From: Holophagaceae bacterium
Lineage (GTDB): Bacteria > Acidobacteriota > Holophagae > Holophagales > Holophagaceae
DNA: 64,000 bases
NCBI GenBank assembly: GCA_016720465.1
Contig: JADKKO010000002.1
Location: 102,001-166,000, forward strand
Direction of reading: 5' to 3'
Below the pieces are notes generated by a model. It made no database searches. It had not been told where the DNA came from and saw nothing but the letters and a program-made list of their open reading frames with translations. Positions 30,654 to 40,915 of this stretch are shown piece after piece. The number at the start of each line of letters is the position of its first letter. The first letter of the stretch is position 1. A program made the translations under genes and the position numbers.

Positions 30654-31802
30654 ATGAAAGCCAGGCCAGCGGGGAAAATGCATCGGAGAGGCCTTTGGAT
30701 CGCCTTGCTGGCCCTGCCTGCCGCCTATGGTTTGTTCCGGCTGGCGGGCTTGAATCCTGGCTGGGTGGAGCGGGTTTACGCGGAGCGGATATTCCCTCCG
30801 CTCGCACGTTGGATTTCCTGGCCCGCGCGGCTGCTGCCGTGGTCCCTGGGAGAGACGATCCTGATTTTCATTCTGGTGGGAGCGCTCCTGTCGTTGGCGG
30901 GGTTCATCCGCGCGCTGGCGGTGGGGACACCAGGGCTCATGCCCTCGCTGCTGCGGCGCCTGGGCGGGCTTCTCGCCCTGGCCGGACTTCTTTATGCCAG
31001 CTTCGTGGCGCTCTGGGGTTTGAACTACCAGCGCCCTCCCATCGCCCGCACGCTGTCTTGGCCGTCGGCGCCACCCACGGCCGAGGAGTTGCAGGGCCTC
31101 TGCGAGGAGCTGGCGCTGGAGGCCAATCAGGTGCGCCAGGATCTCCCTTCGGATGAACGGGGCGTGCTGCGGGTGGACCGCCAAGCGGTGCTGGACCGGC
31201 GGAACGAAGGCTATGAGCGGCTCCAGGGGACGCTGGCACCTGCGCTGCCAACAGTCTTGCCGCTCCCGAGCCGGCCCAAGCCTGCCCTCTTCGGCTTTCT
31301 CATGTCCCGCTCCCTCACCTATGGCATGTACCTTCCCTGGACCGGCGAAGCCTTGATCAACGGAAGCACCCCAGCGCCTGCGTTGGCTTTCACCGTCTGC
31401 CACGAGATGGCCCACCAGCATGGCATCGCGCGGGAGGACGAAGCGAATTTCATCGGCTACCTCGCCTGCCGTCGGCATCCGGATCCCCTGTTCCGCTACT
31501 CGGGCGCCCGCGCGGCCCTGGGCGAGGCCATGGCCCAGCTTTGGATCGCGCGCCCCGAGGCCTGGAAGGCCATTCGCGGAGCACTGAGCCCTGGCGTTCT
31601 CGCAGACGAGGCTGCGGAAGCCGCCTGGCACCGCGAACACAGGGGCCGGTTCAGCCGGGTGCAGGGCAAGGTCTACGACGGATACCTGAAGTCCCAGGGC
31701 CAGCTGGACGGGGCCCGCAGTTATGGGCGCGTGGTGGATCTGCTCATCGCCGAGCGACGCCTGGCCACGAAGACTCAAAGGGACACAAAGAAGGATTTAT
31801 AG
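30654..31802 (+). CDS. DUF3810-type membrane protein with HExxH motif
   Basis: About 382 residues. Three N-terminal hydrophobic segments (near residues 10-25, 60-85 and 95-115) precede a soluble part with FTVCHEMAHQHGIAREDE. H250, E251 and H254 form a zinc-metalloprotease-like HExxH, with an acidic DEANF segment after it. This matches the DUF3810 family, whose function is unknown. The start is uncertain: ATG 30654 or 30678, neither with a good ribosome binding site. The last about 12 codons (TKTQRDTKKDL) lie inside an inverted repeat, so the native C-terminus may have been replaced. Confidence 0.75.
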   Translation: MKARPAGKMHRRGLWIALLALPAAYGLFRLAGLNPGWVERVYAERIFPPLARWISWPARLLPWSLGETILIFILVGALLSLAGFIRALAVGTPGLMPSLLRRLGGLLALAGLLYASFVALWGLNYQRPPIARTLSWPSAPPTAEELQGLCEELALEANQVRQDLPSDERGVLRVDRQAVLDRRNEGYERLQGTLAPALPTVLPLPSRPKPALFGFLMSRSLTYGMYLPWTGEALINGSTPAPALAFTVCHEMAHQHGIAREDEANFIGYLACRRHPDPLFRYSGARAALGEAMAQLWIARPEAWKAIRGALSPGVLADEAAEAAWHREHRGRFSRVQGKVYDGYLKSQGQLDGARSYGRVVDLLIAERRLATKTQRDTKKDL

Positions 31803-31827
31803 GCTTCGTGTCTTTGTGCCTTCGTGG
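31765..31827. repeat. Imperfect inverted repeat spanning the end of the DUF3810 gene
   Basis: CCACGAAG (31765-31772) pairs with CTTCGTGG (31820-31827). The inner parts CACAAAG and CTTTGTG also correspond, with small gaps. The left arm encodes the C-terminus of the plus-strand gene, and the right arm ends just before the stop of the minus-strand DUF456 gene. It resembles the CTTTGTG/CTTCGTGG intergenic repeats I recall from many bacterial genomes, and may act as a two-way terminator. Confidence 0.7.
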
Positions 31828-31828
31828 T

Positions 31829-32320
31829 TCAAAGCAGAAAAGCATCCAGCAGGAACACCACGATCAGGAACAGACCCAGGAATCCTTTGCCGAGGCTTCC
31901 CACCAGCAGGCCCAGAGCCGCGCCAGCGCCGGATTTCAGGGCCTGCTTGAAGGGCCGTTTGGAGATCAGCCACTCCCCGAGCAGGGCACCGATGAACGGA
32001 CCCAGGATCAGTCCGGGCAGGGCGAAAAAGAGGCCGATGATTCCGCCCAGCAGAGCTCCGGAAATGCCCGCCTTGCCGGCTCCGGCCCATTTCGCCGTGA
32101 AGGCGGTGGCGGCGAAATCCAGGGCATAGGCGAGGAGGGCCGTGGCGATGAACAGGGCCACCGTCCACCAGCTCAGCACCTCCGGCAGCAGGAGTTTGTG
32201 GATCCCGACCCCGAGCGCCATGAGCGGCAGGCCCGGGATGACGGGCAGGAAGGCGCCGAGAAACCCCACCACCAGGAGCAGGGCGCAGGCGGGCCAGGCG
32301 ACCCATGGGGTCCACGCCAT
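31829..32320 (-). CDS. DUF456 family membrane protein
   Basis: 163 residues from ATG 32320. Hydrophobic segments cover most of the protein. GFLGAFLPVIPGLPLMALGV and the Gly-rich FFALPGLILGPFIGALLGE are typical of DUF456 proteins, small integral membrane proteins of unknown function. The ATG overlaps the stop of the upstream phosphorylase gene by one base (TGATG), so it is coupled to it. A longer frame to 32446 lies inside that gene and is unlikely. Confidence 0.8.
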   Translation of the reverse strand: MAWTPWVAWPACALLLVVGFLGAFLPVIPGLPLMALGVGIHKLLLPEVLSWWTVALFIATALLAYALDFAATAFTAKWAGAGKAGISGALLGGIIGLFFALPGLILGPFIGALLGEWLISKRPFKQALKSGAGAALGLLVGSLGKGFLGLFLIVVFLLDAFLL

Positions 32321-33135
32321 CAGAGCGCGAGGTCCTTGACGAATTTCCGCACCAGGGCCTCGAAGCCCTTGGCGGCGGCAGCTCCCGCGGCCAGGACGTC
32401 CTCGTGGGTCAAGGTCACCGGCAGGATGCCTGCGCCCATGTTGCACAGGCCGCTGATCCCCGCCACCCGCATGCCTTCGTGGCGCGCCACGAGGACTTCG
32501 GGCACGGTGCTCATGCCCACGGCGTCGGCGCCCAGGATCCGGAAGGCGCGGATTTCCGCCGGGCTCTCATAGTTCGGTCCGGTCACGGCCAGGTAGGTGC
32601 CCTCCTGCAGTTTCATGTTGATGGATCGGGCGGCGGCATGGAGCTGCTCGCGGAGCTTCTTGTCGTAGGCTTCGGTCATGTCGTGGAAACGCGGTCCCGG
32701 CGGCACGTTGGGGCCGATCAGCGGATTCGTTCCCATGAAATTGATGTGGTCGGAGATGGCCATCAGCTCGCCCACGTGGAAGCCGGGATTGATGGCGCCG
32801 GCTGCGTTGGTGAGCAGCACCGACTTGACGCCCAGGCGGCCGTAGAGCCGCATGGGGGCCGTGACCACGTCCATGGGATGGCCTTCGTAGTAGTGGAACC
32901 GCCCCGCCTGCAGGACGACCTTCCGGCCCTCCAGTTCGCAGAACATCAGCTTCCCGCTGTGGCCGGCGACGCTCTGCTCGGGGAACCCCGGCAGCTCCGT
33001 GAAGGCGATGATGGCGCCCGCCTTGGCTTCGGCGCTTTCGGCCAGGCCGCCGAGCCCCGAGCCCAGCACGATGGCCAGCTCCGGGATGAATGGCGCGCGG
33101 GATTTCAGGATGTGAAGGGCCGGTTGCAATTGCAT
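32320..33135 (-). CDS. punA: Purine nucleoside phosphorylase (inosine/guanosine type)
   Basis: 271 residues from ATG 33135, with GGAG five bases upstream; an in-frame TTG at 33159 would add eight residues. LGSGLGGLA, the GHSGKL phosphate-site motif, GRFHYYEGH, LLTNAAGAIN and the purine-site GPNYESPAEIR are the trimeric PNP signature blocks. It cleaves purine nucleosides with phosphate for base salvage. It follows the HPPD gene by about 90 bases and is coupled to the DUF456 gene. Confidence 0.93.
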   Translation of the reverse strand: MQLQPALHILKSRAPFIPELAIVLGSGLGGLAESAEAKAGAIIAFTELPGFPEQSVAGHSGKLMFCELEGRKVVLQAGRFHYYEGHPMDVVTAPMRLYGRLGVKSVLLTNAAGAINPGFHVGELMAISDHINFMGTNPLIGPNVPPGPRFHDMTEAYDKKLREQLHAAARSINMKLQEGTYLAVTGPNYESPAEIRAFRILGADAVGMSTVPEVLVARHEGMRVAGISGLCNMGAGILPVTLTHEDVLAAGAAAAKGFEALVRKFVKDLAL

Positions 33136-33225
33136 GGAGGCTCCATGGGATTCTTTCAAGGCTACCAGCCTTGGCGTGCCAGGAATCCTTGCGCGGCTGC
33201 TCCTGGAGCGGCGGAGCGCCGGTCC

Positions 33226-34332
33226 CTACAGAACGCCGCGCCGCTTCTGGTCCAGCTCGATGGAATCGAACAGGGCCTGGAAATTGCCTTCGCCGAAGCC
33301 GCGGTTGCCGCGCCGCTGGATGACTTCGTAGAAGAGCGGACCGATCTGGTCCTCGGTGAAGATCTGCAGCAGGTAGCCGGTGGCGTCCCCATCGATCTGG
33401 ATGCCCAGCTCTTTTACGCGCTCCAGGCTTTCCGTGACGGTGTAGCCGCTCCTGGCGATCCGGCCCGGCAGCAGCTCGTAATAGGTGTCCGGGGTGCGGA
33501 GGAAATTGAAGCCCTGGCTTTGGAGTTTGGGCAGCGTGTCCAAGATGTCGGCGGTGCCCATGGCGATGTGCTGCACGCCGGGACCGCGATGCCGGTTCAC
33601 GTATTCCTGGATCTGGCTCTTGTCATCGGTGGGTTCGTTGATGGGGATGATGATGCGGTTGTTGGAACTCTGGACCACCTTGGAATTCAGTCCCGTCCCC
33701 AGGCTGCCGCGGATCTTGAATTCCCGCGTGACCACGAAGCCGTAGATGTTCTCGTAGAACTGCACCCAGCGGTCCATTTCGCCCACACCCACGTTGTTGG
33801 TCAGGTGGTCCACCCGCAGCAGGCCGGGGCTGGCCAGGGCCGGCAGCTCATCCTTGGCGGTGCGCATGATGAAGCAGTCCTGCTGGCCCCGGCGCTCCAC
33901 CAGGTAGTTCCATACATCGCCGAAACCCTGGATGGCCGCCACCTTGAGATGGCCTTCCTGGAACTCTTGGGTCCTGGGTTCGAGCCGGACCGTGGCGCCG
34001 CGTTTGGCGGCTTCCTGCAGGGCGGCCTCGCAGTCGTCCACTTCGAAGGCCAGCGCGTTGACGCCTTCCCCATGCTGCTGGAAATAGGTCCCGGACTGCG
34101 TGCTGCCGTCGCTCTCGGCGATGGCGATATCCATCTTGTTCTGCCGCATGTGGACCACGCGGCCCCAGCCGCCCTGGTCCGAAGCCACCCGGGCGAAGCC
34201 CATGCGGCGATAGAGGGGTTCCAGTTTTTCGATGGAGCCGGTCACCTGGATGTGGTCCAGGCGGATGATGCCAAGTGGATTCGTGGCTGCCTTGGCCTCG
34301 ACGGTCGTGACGGCAAAGGTCGGAGCGGACAT
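33226..34332 (-). CDS. hppD: 4-Hydroxyphenylpyruvate dioxygenase
   Basis: 368 residues from ATG 34332, with GGAGG just upstream (an upstream frame adds eight residues). Two vicinal-oxygen-chelate halves are visible. The C-terminal iron ligands are in VDHLTNNV, VQHIAMGT and FYEVIQRRG, and GFGEGNFQALFDSIE is the C-terminal signature that closes the active site. It converts 4-hydroxyphenylpyruvate to homogentisate in tyrosine degradation or quinone supply. No other tyrosine-pathway genes are nearby. Confidence 0.95.
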   Translation of the reverse strand: MSAPTFAVTTVEAKAATNPLGIIRLDHIQVTGSIEKLEPLYRRMGFARVASDQGGWGRVVHMRQNKMDIAIAESDGSTQSGTYFQQHGEGVNALAFEVDDCEAALQEAAKRGATVRLEPRTQEFQEGHLKVAAIQGFGDVWNYLVERRGQQDCFIMRTAKDELPALASPGLLRVDHLTNNVGVGEMDRWVQFYENIYGFVVTREFKIRGSLGTGLNSKVVQSSNNRIIIPINEPTDDKSQIQEYVNRHRGPGVQHIAMGTADILDTLPKLQSQGFNFLRTPDTYYELLPGRIARSGYTVTESLERVKELGIQIDGDATGYLLQIFTEDQIGPLFYEVIQRRGNRGFGEGNFQALFDSIELDQKRRGVL

Positions 34333-34414
34333 GGAACCTCCTGAATCGGTAATCAAATAGCATCCCAGTTGATACTTGTGACGCGGATCACAGGATTTGA
34401 CAGATGTCCTGACA

Positions 34415-34451
34415 TAAAAACTACGCCGGCCGCAGTTAATGGGCCGGCGTA
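34415..34451 (-). terminator. Terminator of the rimP-nusA-infB operon
   Basis: On the minus strand TACGCCGGCC (34451-34442) pairs with GGCCGGCGTA (34431-34422) around a 10-base loop, then GTTTTTAT follows. It lies 21 bases after the infB stop. Confidence 0.88.
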
Positions 34452-34471
34452 TTCAAGTGAATGGCCATCGG

Positions 34472-37400
34472 TCAGGACAGGCTGGTCGCGACAACCCTTT
34501 CATTGGTGTAGAACTCGATCACATCGCCTTCCTTCAGGCCATCGAAGCCTTCCAGGGCGATGCCGCAATCGAGGCCGTTCTTCACTTCGTGCACATCGTC
34601 CTTGAACCGCTTGAGGCTCTTGAGGCCGCCTTCGAAAACCACCTCTTCGCCACGCTTGACCCGGGCCTTGTAGGCTTTCTGGACCTTGCCCTCCGTGACG
34701 AAGGACCCGGCGATGACGGTCTTGTTGACCTTGAAGATCTGGCGGACCTCCGCCTGGCCCTGGATCGTTTCCTTCTGGGTGGCGTCCAGCAGGCCGACCA
34801 TGGCGGCTTCGATCTCTTCGGTGATCTTGTAGATGACATCGTGGAAGCGGATGTCGACGCCTTCCTCATGGGCCAGTTCCTCGGCCTTCTTCTCGGACTT
34901 GGTGTTGAAGGCGATGACGATGGCCTTCGAGGCTTCGGCCAACAGCACGTCGTTCTCGTTCACGGTGCCGGCGGCGGCGTGGATGATGCGCACGCGCACC
35001 TTCTCCGTGCTCAGCTTCTCCAGCTGGCCCACCAGGGATTCCACGGACCCCTGGGCATCGGCCTTGATGATGAGGGGCAGTTCCTTGATCAGGCCCTCTT
35101 TCAGGGTGCTGAAGATGTTCTCCAGGGTGACCCGGTGCTTCTGCAGCGCGGCGGCCTTGGCCTTTTCCTGGCGGAAGCCCACGATGGTGCGGGCCTTGCT
35201 CTCGTTTTCCACGATCTGGAAATTGTCGCCGGAGGAAGGCACTTCCTCGAAGCCGAGGATCTGTACGGCATTGGAAGGCCCCGCTTCGGTGATGCGTAGG
35301 CCCAGGTCGTTGAACATGGCCCGGACGCGGCCCATGGTGGCGCCAGCGACGAAAATATCCCCCTGGCGCAGCGTGCCTTGCTGCACCAGCACCGTGGCCA
35401 CGGCGCCGCGGCCCTTGTCCAGCCTCGCCTCGACGATGGAACCCGCCGCGGGGCAATCGTAGACCGCCGTGAGCTCCTTCATGTCCGCCACCAGCAGCAG
35501 CGTCTCGAGCAGCTCATCCAGGCCCTGCTTGGTCTTGGCGCTGACCGCCACCGCCGGCACGTCGCCGCCATAGGCTTCGGTCTGCACATTGTGTTGCAAC
35601 AGGCCCTGCTGGACCTTGTCGGCATTGGCGCCGGGCTTGTCGATCTTGTTGATGGCCACCACGAGCGGCACGTCCGCGGCTTTGGCATGGTTGATGGACT
35701 CGATGGTCTGGGGCATCACGCCGTCGTCCGCCGCCACCACCAGGATGGCGATGTCGGTGACCTTGGCGCCCCGGGCGCGCATCTTGGTGAACGCTTCGTG
35801 GCCGGGCGTATCCAGGAACACCACCTGGCGCATGAGGCCGGTGTTCTTGTCCTTCACGTCCACGTGGTAGGCGCCGATGTGCTGGGTGATGCCGCCGGCT
35901 TCGCCTGCGGCCACCTTGGTTTTGCGGATGGCGTCCAGCAGTGAGGTCTTGCCGTGGTCCACGTGGCCCATGATGGTGATGACGGGCGGGCGGGGCAGCT
36001 TCTCCCCCTGCACTTCGCTGTTTTCCTCGGCGCTGATCTGCACGTCCTCTTCGAAGGAGACGATGTCGGCCAGGTAGCCGAATTCGCGCGCGATCTCCTT
36101 GGCCAATTCCGTGTCGAGGGGCTGGTTGATGGTCGCGAAAATGCCCCGGTGGAGCAGCTTGGCCACCACATCCTTGGCGGGGCGGTTGCACTTCTCGGCG
36201 AGTTCCTTCACGGACACGCCTTCGGAGAGCATCACGATGCCGACTTCCTCTTCCACATACTCGGTGGCGATCATCTGGGCGCGGGAGCGCGGCTGGCGCA
36301 GCTTGAGATCCATCTCCTGCTGCACTTTGGTGTAGCCCTTCTTTTTCTTGCCGCCGACGTGGGCGCCACGGCCGGGGCCCTTCTGGCTATTGGGATCGAT
36401 GGGACCCGCGGCTGGCAATCCAGGACCACGGCTGGCGCCGCCAGGACCGCCGGGGCGGTAGCCGCCGGGACGGGGACCGCCAGGCCCACGGCTGGGACCG
36501 CCCGGTCCGCCCGGACGGGGACCGCCGGGTCCGCGGTTCGGTCCGCCGGGACCGCTGCTGGGACCGCGGCTGGGGCCGCTGGAGCTGCCGGCGGGACCCC
36601 GGCCGGGCCCGCCTGAGGGACGGGCCTGGGGCAACTGGATGTAGCGGGCTGGCGATTGCGGGCGGGGCGCCGGGGCCGGGGTGTCCGAAAGGGTGATCTT
36701 GGAGAAGCCCTGGTCCGGAGTGAGCTCCGAAATGGAAGGGGGCAGGAAGGTGCGTTTGACCGGAAGCTGGGGGAGGTCATGGCGGACTTCGCCCTTGCTG
36801 GTGTTGCTCGCCATGGGCAGGACGGCCCGCTCTGCGTGGGGCATGCCCGAGCGCGCCACCGAGGCCTGGGCTGGACGCTGGAGAACCGCGCGGGCTCCGG
36901 GTTCCGGACGCGGCCCGGTGGAGGATTTCTGAGGAGCCTGGGGCAGTTGGATGTACCGGGCCGGCTCCTGGGGTTTCGGAGCGGGCGCCGGGGCGGAAGA
37001 CACCCGGATGTGGGAGAAGCCTGGAGAAGCCGCCTCTGGTTCGTCGCTGGAGGCGGCAGCTGGCGCGGGTTCAGGGGTTGCGGCCGGGGCGGCCACGGCC
37101 GCCGGCTCGGGTTCGGACGGCTCGGGTGAAGGTTTTGCCGCTTTCTGGGGCGGAGCTGGAAGCTCGGCCGGAGGCGTTTTCGGCTTGGCGGGCGGTTCCG
37201 CGGGCGCGGCCGGGGGTTCGGCCTTGGCCTCGGCCTTCTTGATCAGCACCGGGGCTGGAGCCGGGGCCGGGATCGGGGCTGGCGCTGGGGCCGCGGGAGC
37301 CTGCGCTTTCACGATCTTCACGGCGGCAGTGGGGCGGTGCATCGCCAGCGGCGTGCGCTCTTCACCGGCTTCCGGGCTGGCTGCGCCGGATTTCGCGCCT

Positions 37401-37573
37401 TTCGCGGTTTTCGCGCCCTTCGATTCGATGGCGCGGCGCAATTGGCTAGCCTGGTCCTCGGTGAGGTTCGAGCTGTGGCTCTTGCCCTTGAGGCCCAGTT
37501 GCTTCTCGGCGGCATCCAGTACGTCGTGGTTGCTCACGCCGAGTTCCTTGGCGAGTTGATTGATGCGAAGCAT
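34472..37573 (-). CDS. infB: Translation initiation factor IF-2
   Basis: 1033 residues from ATG 37573 (MLRINQLAKELGVSN). An IF2 N-terminal domain is followed by a long Pro/Ala-rich linker with two copies of a block around PARYIQLPQA, then a Gly/Pro/Arg tandem region (about residues 320-400). The GTPase has GHVDHGKTSLLDAIR, DTPGHEAFTKMRARG and NKIDKPGA. Domains for fMet-tRNA binding end the protein. The frame is open 38 codons further upstream but reads into the nusA spacer. The linker is longer than in many bacteria. Confidence 0.96.
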   Translation of the reverse strand: MLRINQLAKELGVSNHDVLDAAEKQLGLKGKSHSSNLTEDQASQLRRAIESKGAKTAKGAKSGAASPEAGEERTPLAMHRPTAAVKIVKAQAPAAPAPAPIPAPAPAPVLIKKAEAKAEPPAAPAEPPAKPKTPPAELPAPPQKAAKPSPEPSEPEPAAVAAPAATPEPAPAAASSDEPEAASPGFSHIRVSSAPAPAPKPQEPARYIQLPQAPQKSSTGPRPEPGARAVLQRPAQASVARSGMPHAERAVLPMASNTSKGEVRHDLPQLPVKRTFLPPSISELTPDQGFSKITLSDTPAPAPRPQSPARYIQLPQARPSGGPGRGPAGSSSGPSRGPSSGPGGPNRGPGGPRPGGPGGPSRGPGGPRPGGYRPGGPGGASRGPGLPAAGPIDPNSQKGPGRGAHVGGKKKKGYTKVQQEMDLKLRQPRSRAQMIATEYVEEEVGIVMLSEGVSVKELAEKCNRPAKDVVAKLLHRGIFATINQPLDTELAKEIAREFGYLADIVSFEEDVQISAEENSEVQGEKLPRPPVITIMGHVDHGKTSLLDAIRKTKVAAGEAGGITQHIGAYHVDVKDKNTGLMRQVVFLDTPGHEAFTKMRARGAKVTDIAILVVAADDGVMPQTIESINHAKAADVPLVVAINKIDKPGANADKVQQGLLQHNVQTEAYGGDVPAVAVSAKTKQGLDELLETLLLVADMKELTAVYDCPAAGSIVEARLDKGRGAVATVLVQQGTLRQGDIFVAGATMGRVRAMFNDLGLRITEAGPSNAVQILGFEEVPSSGDNFQIVENESKARTIVGFRQEKAKAAALQKHRVTLENIFSTLKEGLIKELPLIIKADAQGSVESLVGQLEKLSTEKVRVRIIHAAAGTVNENDVLLAEASKAIVIAFNTKSEKKAEELAHEEGVDIRFHDVIYKITEEIEAAMVGLLDATQKETIQGQAEVRQIFKVNKTVIAGSFVTEGKVQKAYKARVKRGEEVVFEGGLKSLKRFKDDVHEVKNGLDCGIALEGFDGLKEGDVIEFYTNERVVATSLS
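36380..36612 (-). repeat. GC-rich tandem Gly-Pro-Arg coding repeats in infB
   Basis: The stretch encodes runs such as GGPNRGPGGPRPGGPGG and GGPSRGPGGPRPGGYRPGG. The GGNCC-type triplets repeat irregularly. It forms a disordered, positively charged linker before the conserved IF2 core. Confidence 0.75.
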
Positions 37574-37658
37574 GAAAGGGTGTCCCGGAGAAGGTGGAGC
37601 GGTGGAGCGGAATGGGCCTGTGCGGTCGTGGAGGATGCTGGTCGCGGAATCGGGGGGA

Positions 37659-39005
<1,347 letters not shown>

Positions 39006-39007
39006 GC

Positions 39008-39640
39008 CTATTCCTCCTCGTTGCCGGCACTTGTCTCCATGCCGGCCTCTTCATGCACGTCTGGGATGTCCGATCGCAGGGCCACGACGTGCTTGGGCTG
39101 CGGGGTCTTGGCCTCGTCAAAGGGCGCGAGGCGGGACTTCTGGATGATCTCGAAGGGGATCGTCTTCAGGACGCCGTCCTCTTCGATGGTCACGGATTCG
39201 TTGGTGGCTTCGCCGATCCAGCCCTTGAACCGCTTCTGCCCGTTCAGGGGCAGCTTGGTCTGGATGCGGCAGAGCCGGCCCGCGAAGCGATGGTAGTGCG
39301 CGGTCTTCGACAGCGGCCGCTCCATGCCGGGGCTGGAAATTTCCAGATTCATGGTTTCACGCAGGTCCGGGAACTCGACGTCCAGCCAGGCCACCAGGCC
39401 GTCGTTGACGGCCACGCAGTCGTCCAGCGTCACGGCGCGCCGCGCGGCCGCGGGTCCTCTTCCCTTGGAGGCGGCGCCATGCAGATGATCGACATAGAGC
39501 CGCAGGATCGAGTCCCGGCCTTCCTTGGCACTCTCCAGGTGGACCAATTCAAAGCCCAGCAGCTCAAGCTGCCTTTCGATGGGGGCATGAAGTTTTTGGA
39601 GATCCAAGATTGCCTTCGTGGAAATAGACGGGGAAACCAT
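39008..39640 (-). CDS. rimP: Ribosome maturation factor RimP
   Basis: 210 residues. The N-terminal domain with LGFELVHLES and ILRLYVDH and the EISSPGMERPL motif are diagnostic; an Sm-like C-terminal domain follows. RimP assists 30S maturation. The stop lies 2 bases before the nusA start, so its end carries the nusA ribosome binding site. The C-terminal 25 residues are acidic and probably disordered. Confidence 0.93.
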   Translation of the reverse strand: MVSPSISTKAILDLQKLHAPIERQLELLGFELVHLESAKEGRDSILRLYVDHLHGAASKGRGPAAARRAVTLDDCVAVNDGLVAWLDVEFPDLRETMNLEISSPGMERPLSKTAHYHRFAGRLCRIQTKLPLNGQKRFKGWIGEATNESVTIEEDGVLKTIPFEIIQKSRLAPFDEAKTPQPKHVVALRSDIPDVHEEAGMETSAGNEEE

Positions 39641-39658
39641 CGCCGAAAAATACCTTGA

Positions 39659-39677
39659 GGGTGGGTCGAACCCACCC
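39659..39677 (-). other. Leader hairpin upstream of rimP
   Basis: GGGTGGGT (39659-39666) and ACCCACCC (39670-39677) pair perfectly. On the minus strand TATTTTTC follows about nine bases later, so it could act as an attenuator in the rimP leader. The divergent folD promoter must lie in the same 293-base gap. Confidence 0.4.
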
Positions 39678-39933
39678 GTCAGGGCCGTTCCGATCCGGGA
39701 TGCTGCTTGGGATGGGATGGCCTAGCCGTACTCAACCTTCAAGCCTACTGGCCGCTGCTGGAATTCTCAAGAGAAATAAGCCCTTCCGTCAAAACAACCA
39801 AGTGCCCGCGGTTGCGTGCCGGCCCATGGAGCCACCCTGGCGCCTCCTGGAAAACGCAGCGATGTTGTGACATTCCACACGGAAGGTTCCGGCGGGATCC
39901 ACTCCAGTGATTCAATGGGGCCAGAGGTCTCAC

Positions 39934-40851
39934 ATGGCGCAGATTCTGGACGGCAAGGCCTACGCGGAGCAGATGCTGGAGGAAGTCCGGATCGCGGTGG
40001 AGGCCCGGATAGAGAATGGGCTTCCAGCCCCCAGCCTGGCCGTGGTGCTGGTGGGCGAGGACCCTGCGAGCCAGGTCTATGTGAAGGGCAAGATCGCGGC
40101 CTGCGCCAAGACGGGCATCCGGTCCTTGGAGCGCCGCCCGCCTTCCGACATCTCGCAAGACGAGCTGAACCTCCTCATCGAAAGCCTGAATGCCGATCCA
40201 GGGGTGGATGGGATCCTGGTGCAGCTTCCGCTGCCCAGGCACCTGGACGCCAAGGCCGCGCTGCACCGCATCAGCCCCGCCAAGGATGTGGACGGATTCC
40301 ACCCTTTGAACCAGGGGCGGCTGTTCGAGGGCCTGCCCGGGTTGCGGCCTTGCACGCCCTCGGCCTGCATGCGGATGTTGAAGGCCTACGGCGTGGCGAT
40401 GAAGGGACAGCGCGCTCTGGTGCTGGGCCGCAGCGAGATCGTGGGCAAACCCATGGCGCTGATGCTGCTCGAGGAGCACGCCACCGTCACCGTTGCCCAT
40501 AGCCGCACCGTGGACTTGCCGGGCATCTGCCGCGAGGCGGACATCCTCGTAGCGGCGATCGGGAAGCCGGGCCTGGTGGAAGGGAGCTGGATCAAACCTG
40601 GCGCGGTGGTCGTGGATGTGGGCATCAACCAGGTGACGGATGTGGCCCTCGGGGAACGCCTATTCGCCGCCGAACCCGGCAAACTCGACAAGCTGCGCGA
40701 GAAAGGGCACGTGCTCTGCGGCGATGTGCGCTTCGGGGAAGCCATGCAGGTGGCCGGCGCCGTCACGCCCGTCCCCGGCGGCGTGGGCCCTCTCACCATC
40801 GCCGGGTTGATGATGAATACCTTGGAGGCATGCGAGCATCGGTGCCTTTGA
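39934..40851 (+). CDS. folD: Bifunctional methylenetetrahydrofolate dehydrogenase/cyclohydrolase
   Basis: 305 residues from ATG 39934 with AGAGG upstream; the same frame opens at 39907. SQVYVKGKIAACAKTGI carries the catalytic YxxxK pair, DGILVQLPLP and SPAKDVDGFHPLN are the FolD signature, VLGRSEIVGKPMALML binds NADP, and TPVPGGVGPLT is the C-terminal motif. It interconverts methylene-, methenyl- and formyl-tetrahydrofolate. It stands alone after the rimP promoter region. Confidence 0.96.
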   Translation: MAQILDGKAYAEQMLEEVRIAVEARIENGLPAPSLAVVLVGEDPASQVYVKGKIAACAKTGIRSLERRPPSDISQDELNLLIESLNADPGVDGILVQLPLPRHLDAKAALHRISPAKDVDGFHPLNQGRLFEGLPGLRPCTPSACMRMLKAYGVAMKGQRALVLGRSEIVGKPMALMLLEEHATVTVAHSRTVDLPGICREADILVAAIGKPGLVEGSWIKPGAVVVDVGINQVTDVALGERLFAAEPGKLDKLREKGHVLCGDVRFGEAMQVAGAVTPVPGGVGPLTIAGLMMNTLEACEHRCL

Positions 40852-40915
40852 AATTTCCGTCCACGGGATGGGCCGAGCGGGCCTACCATGGCTTACCGCT
40901 TCCAAGGATGACGTC

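Noticed and set aside
39655..39730. tRNA upstream of rimP (GGGTTCGACCC on the minus strand looks like a T-arm)
   Set aside because: The stem and loop lengths do not fit a T-arm, and no acceptor, D or anticodon arms can be paired upstream.
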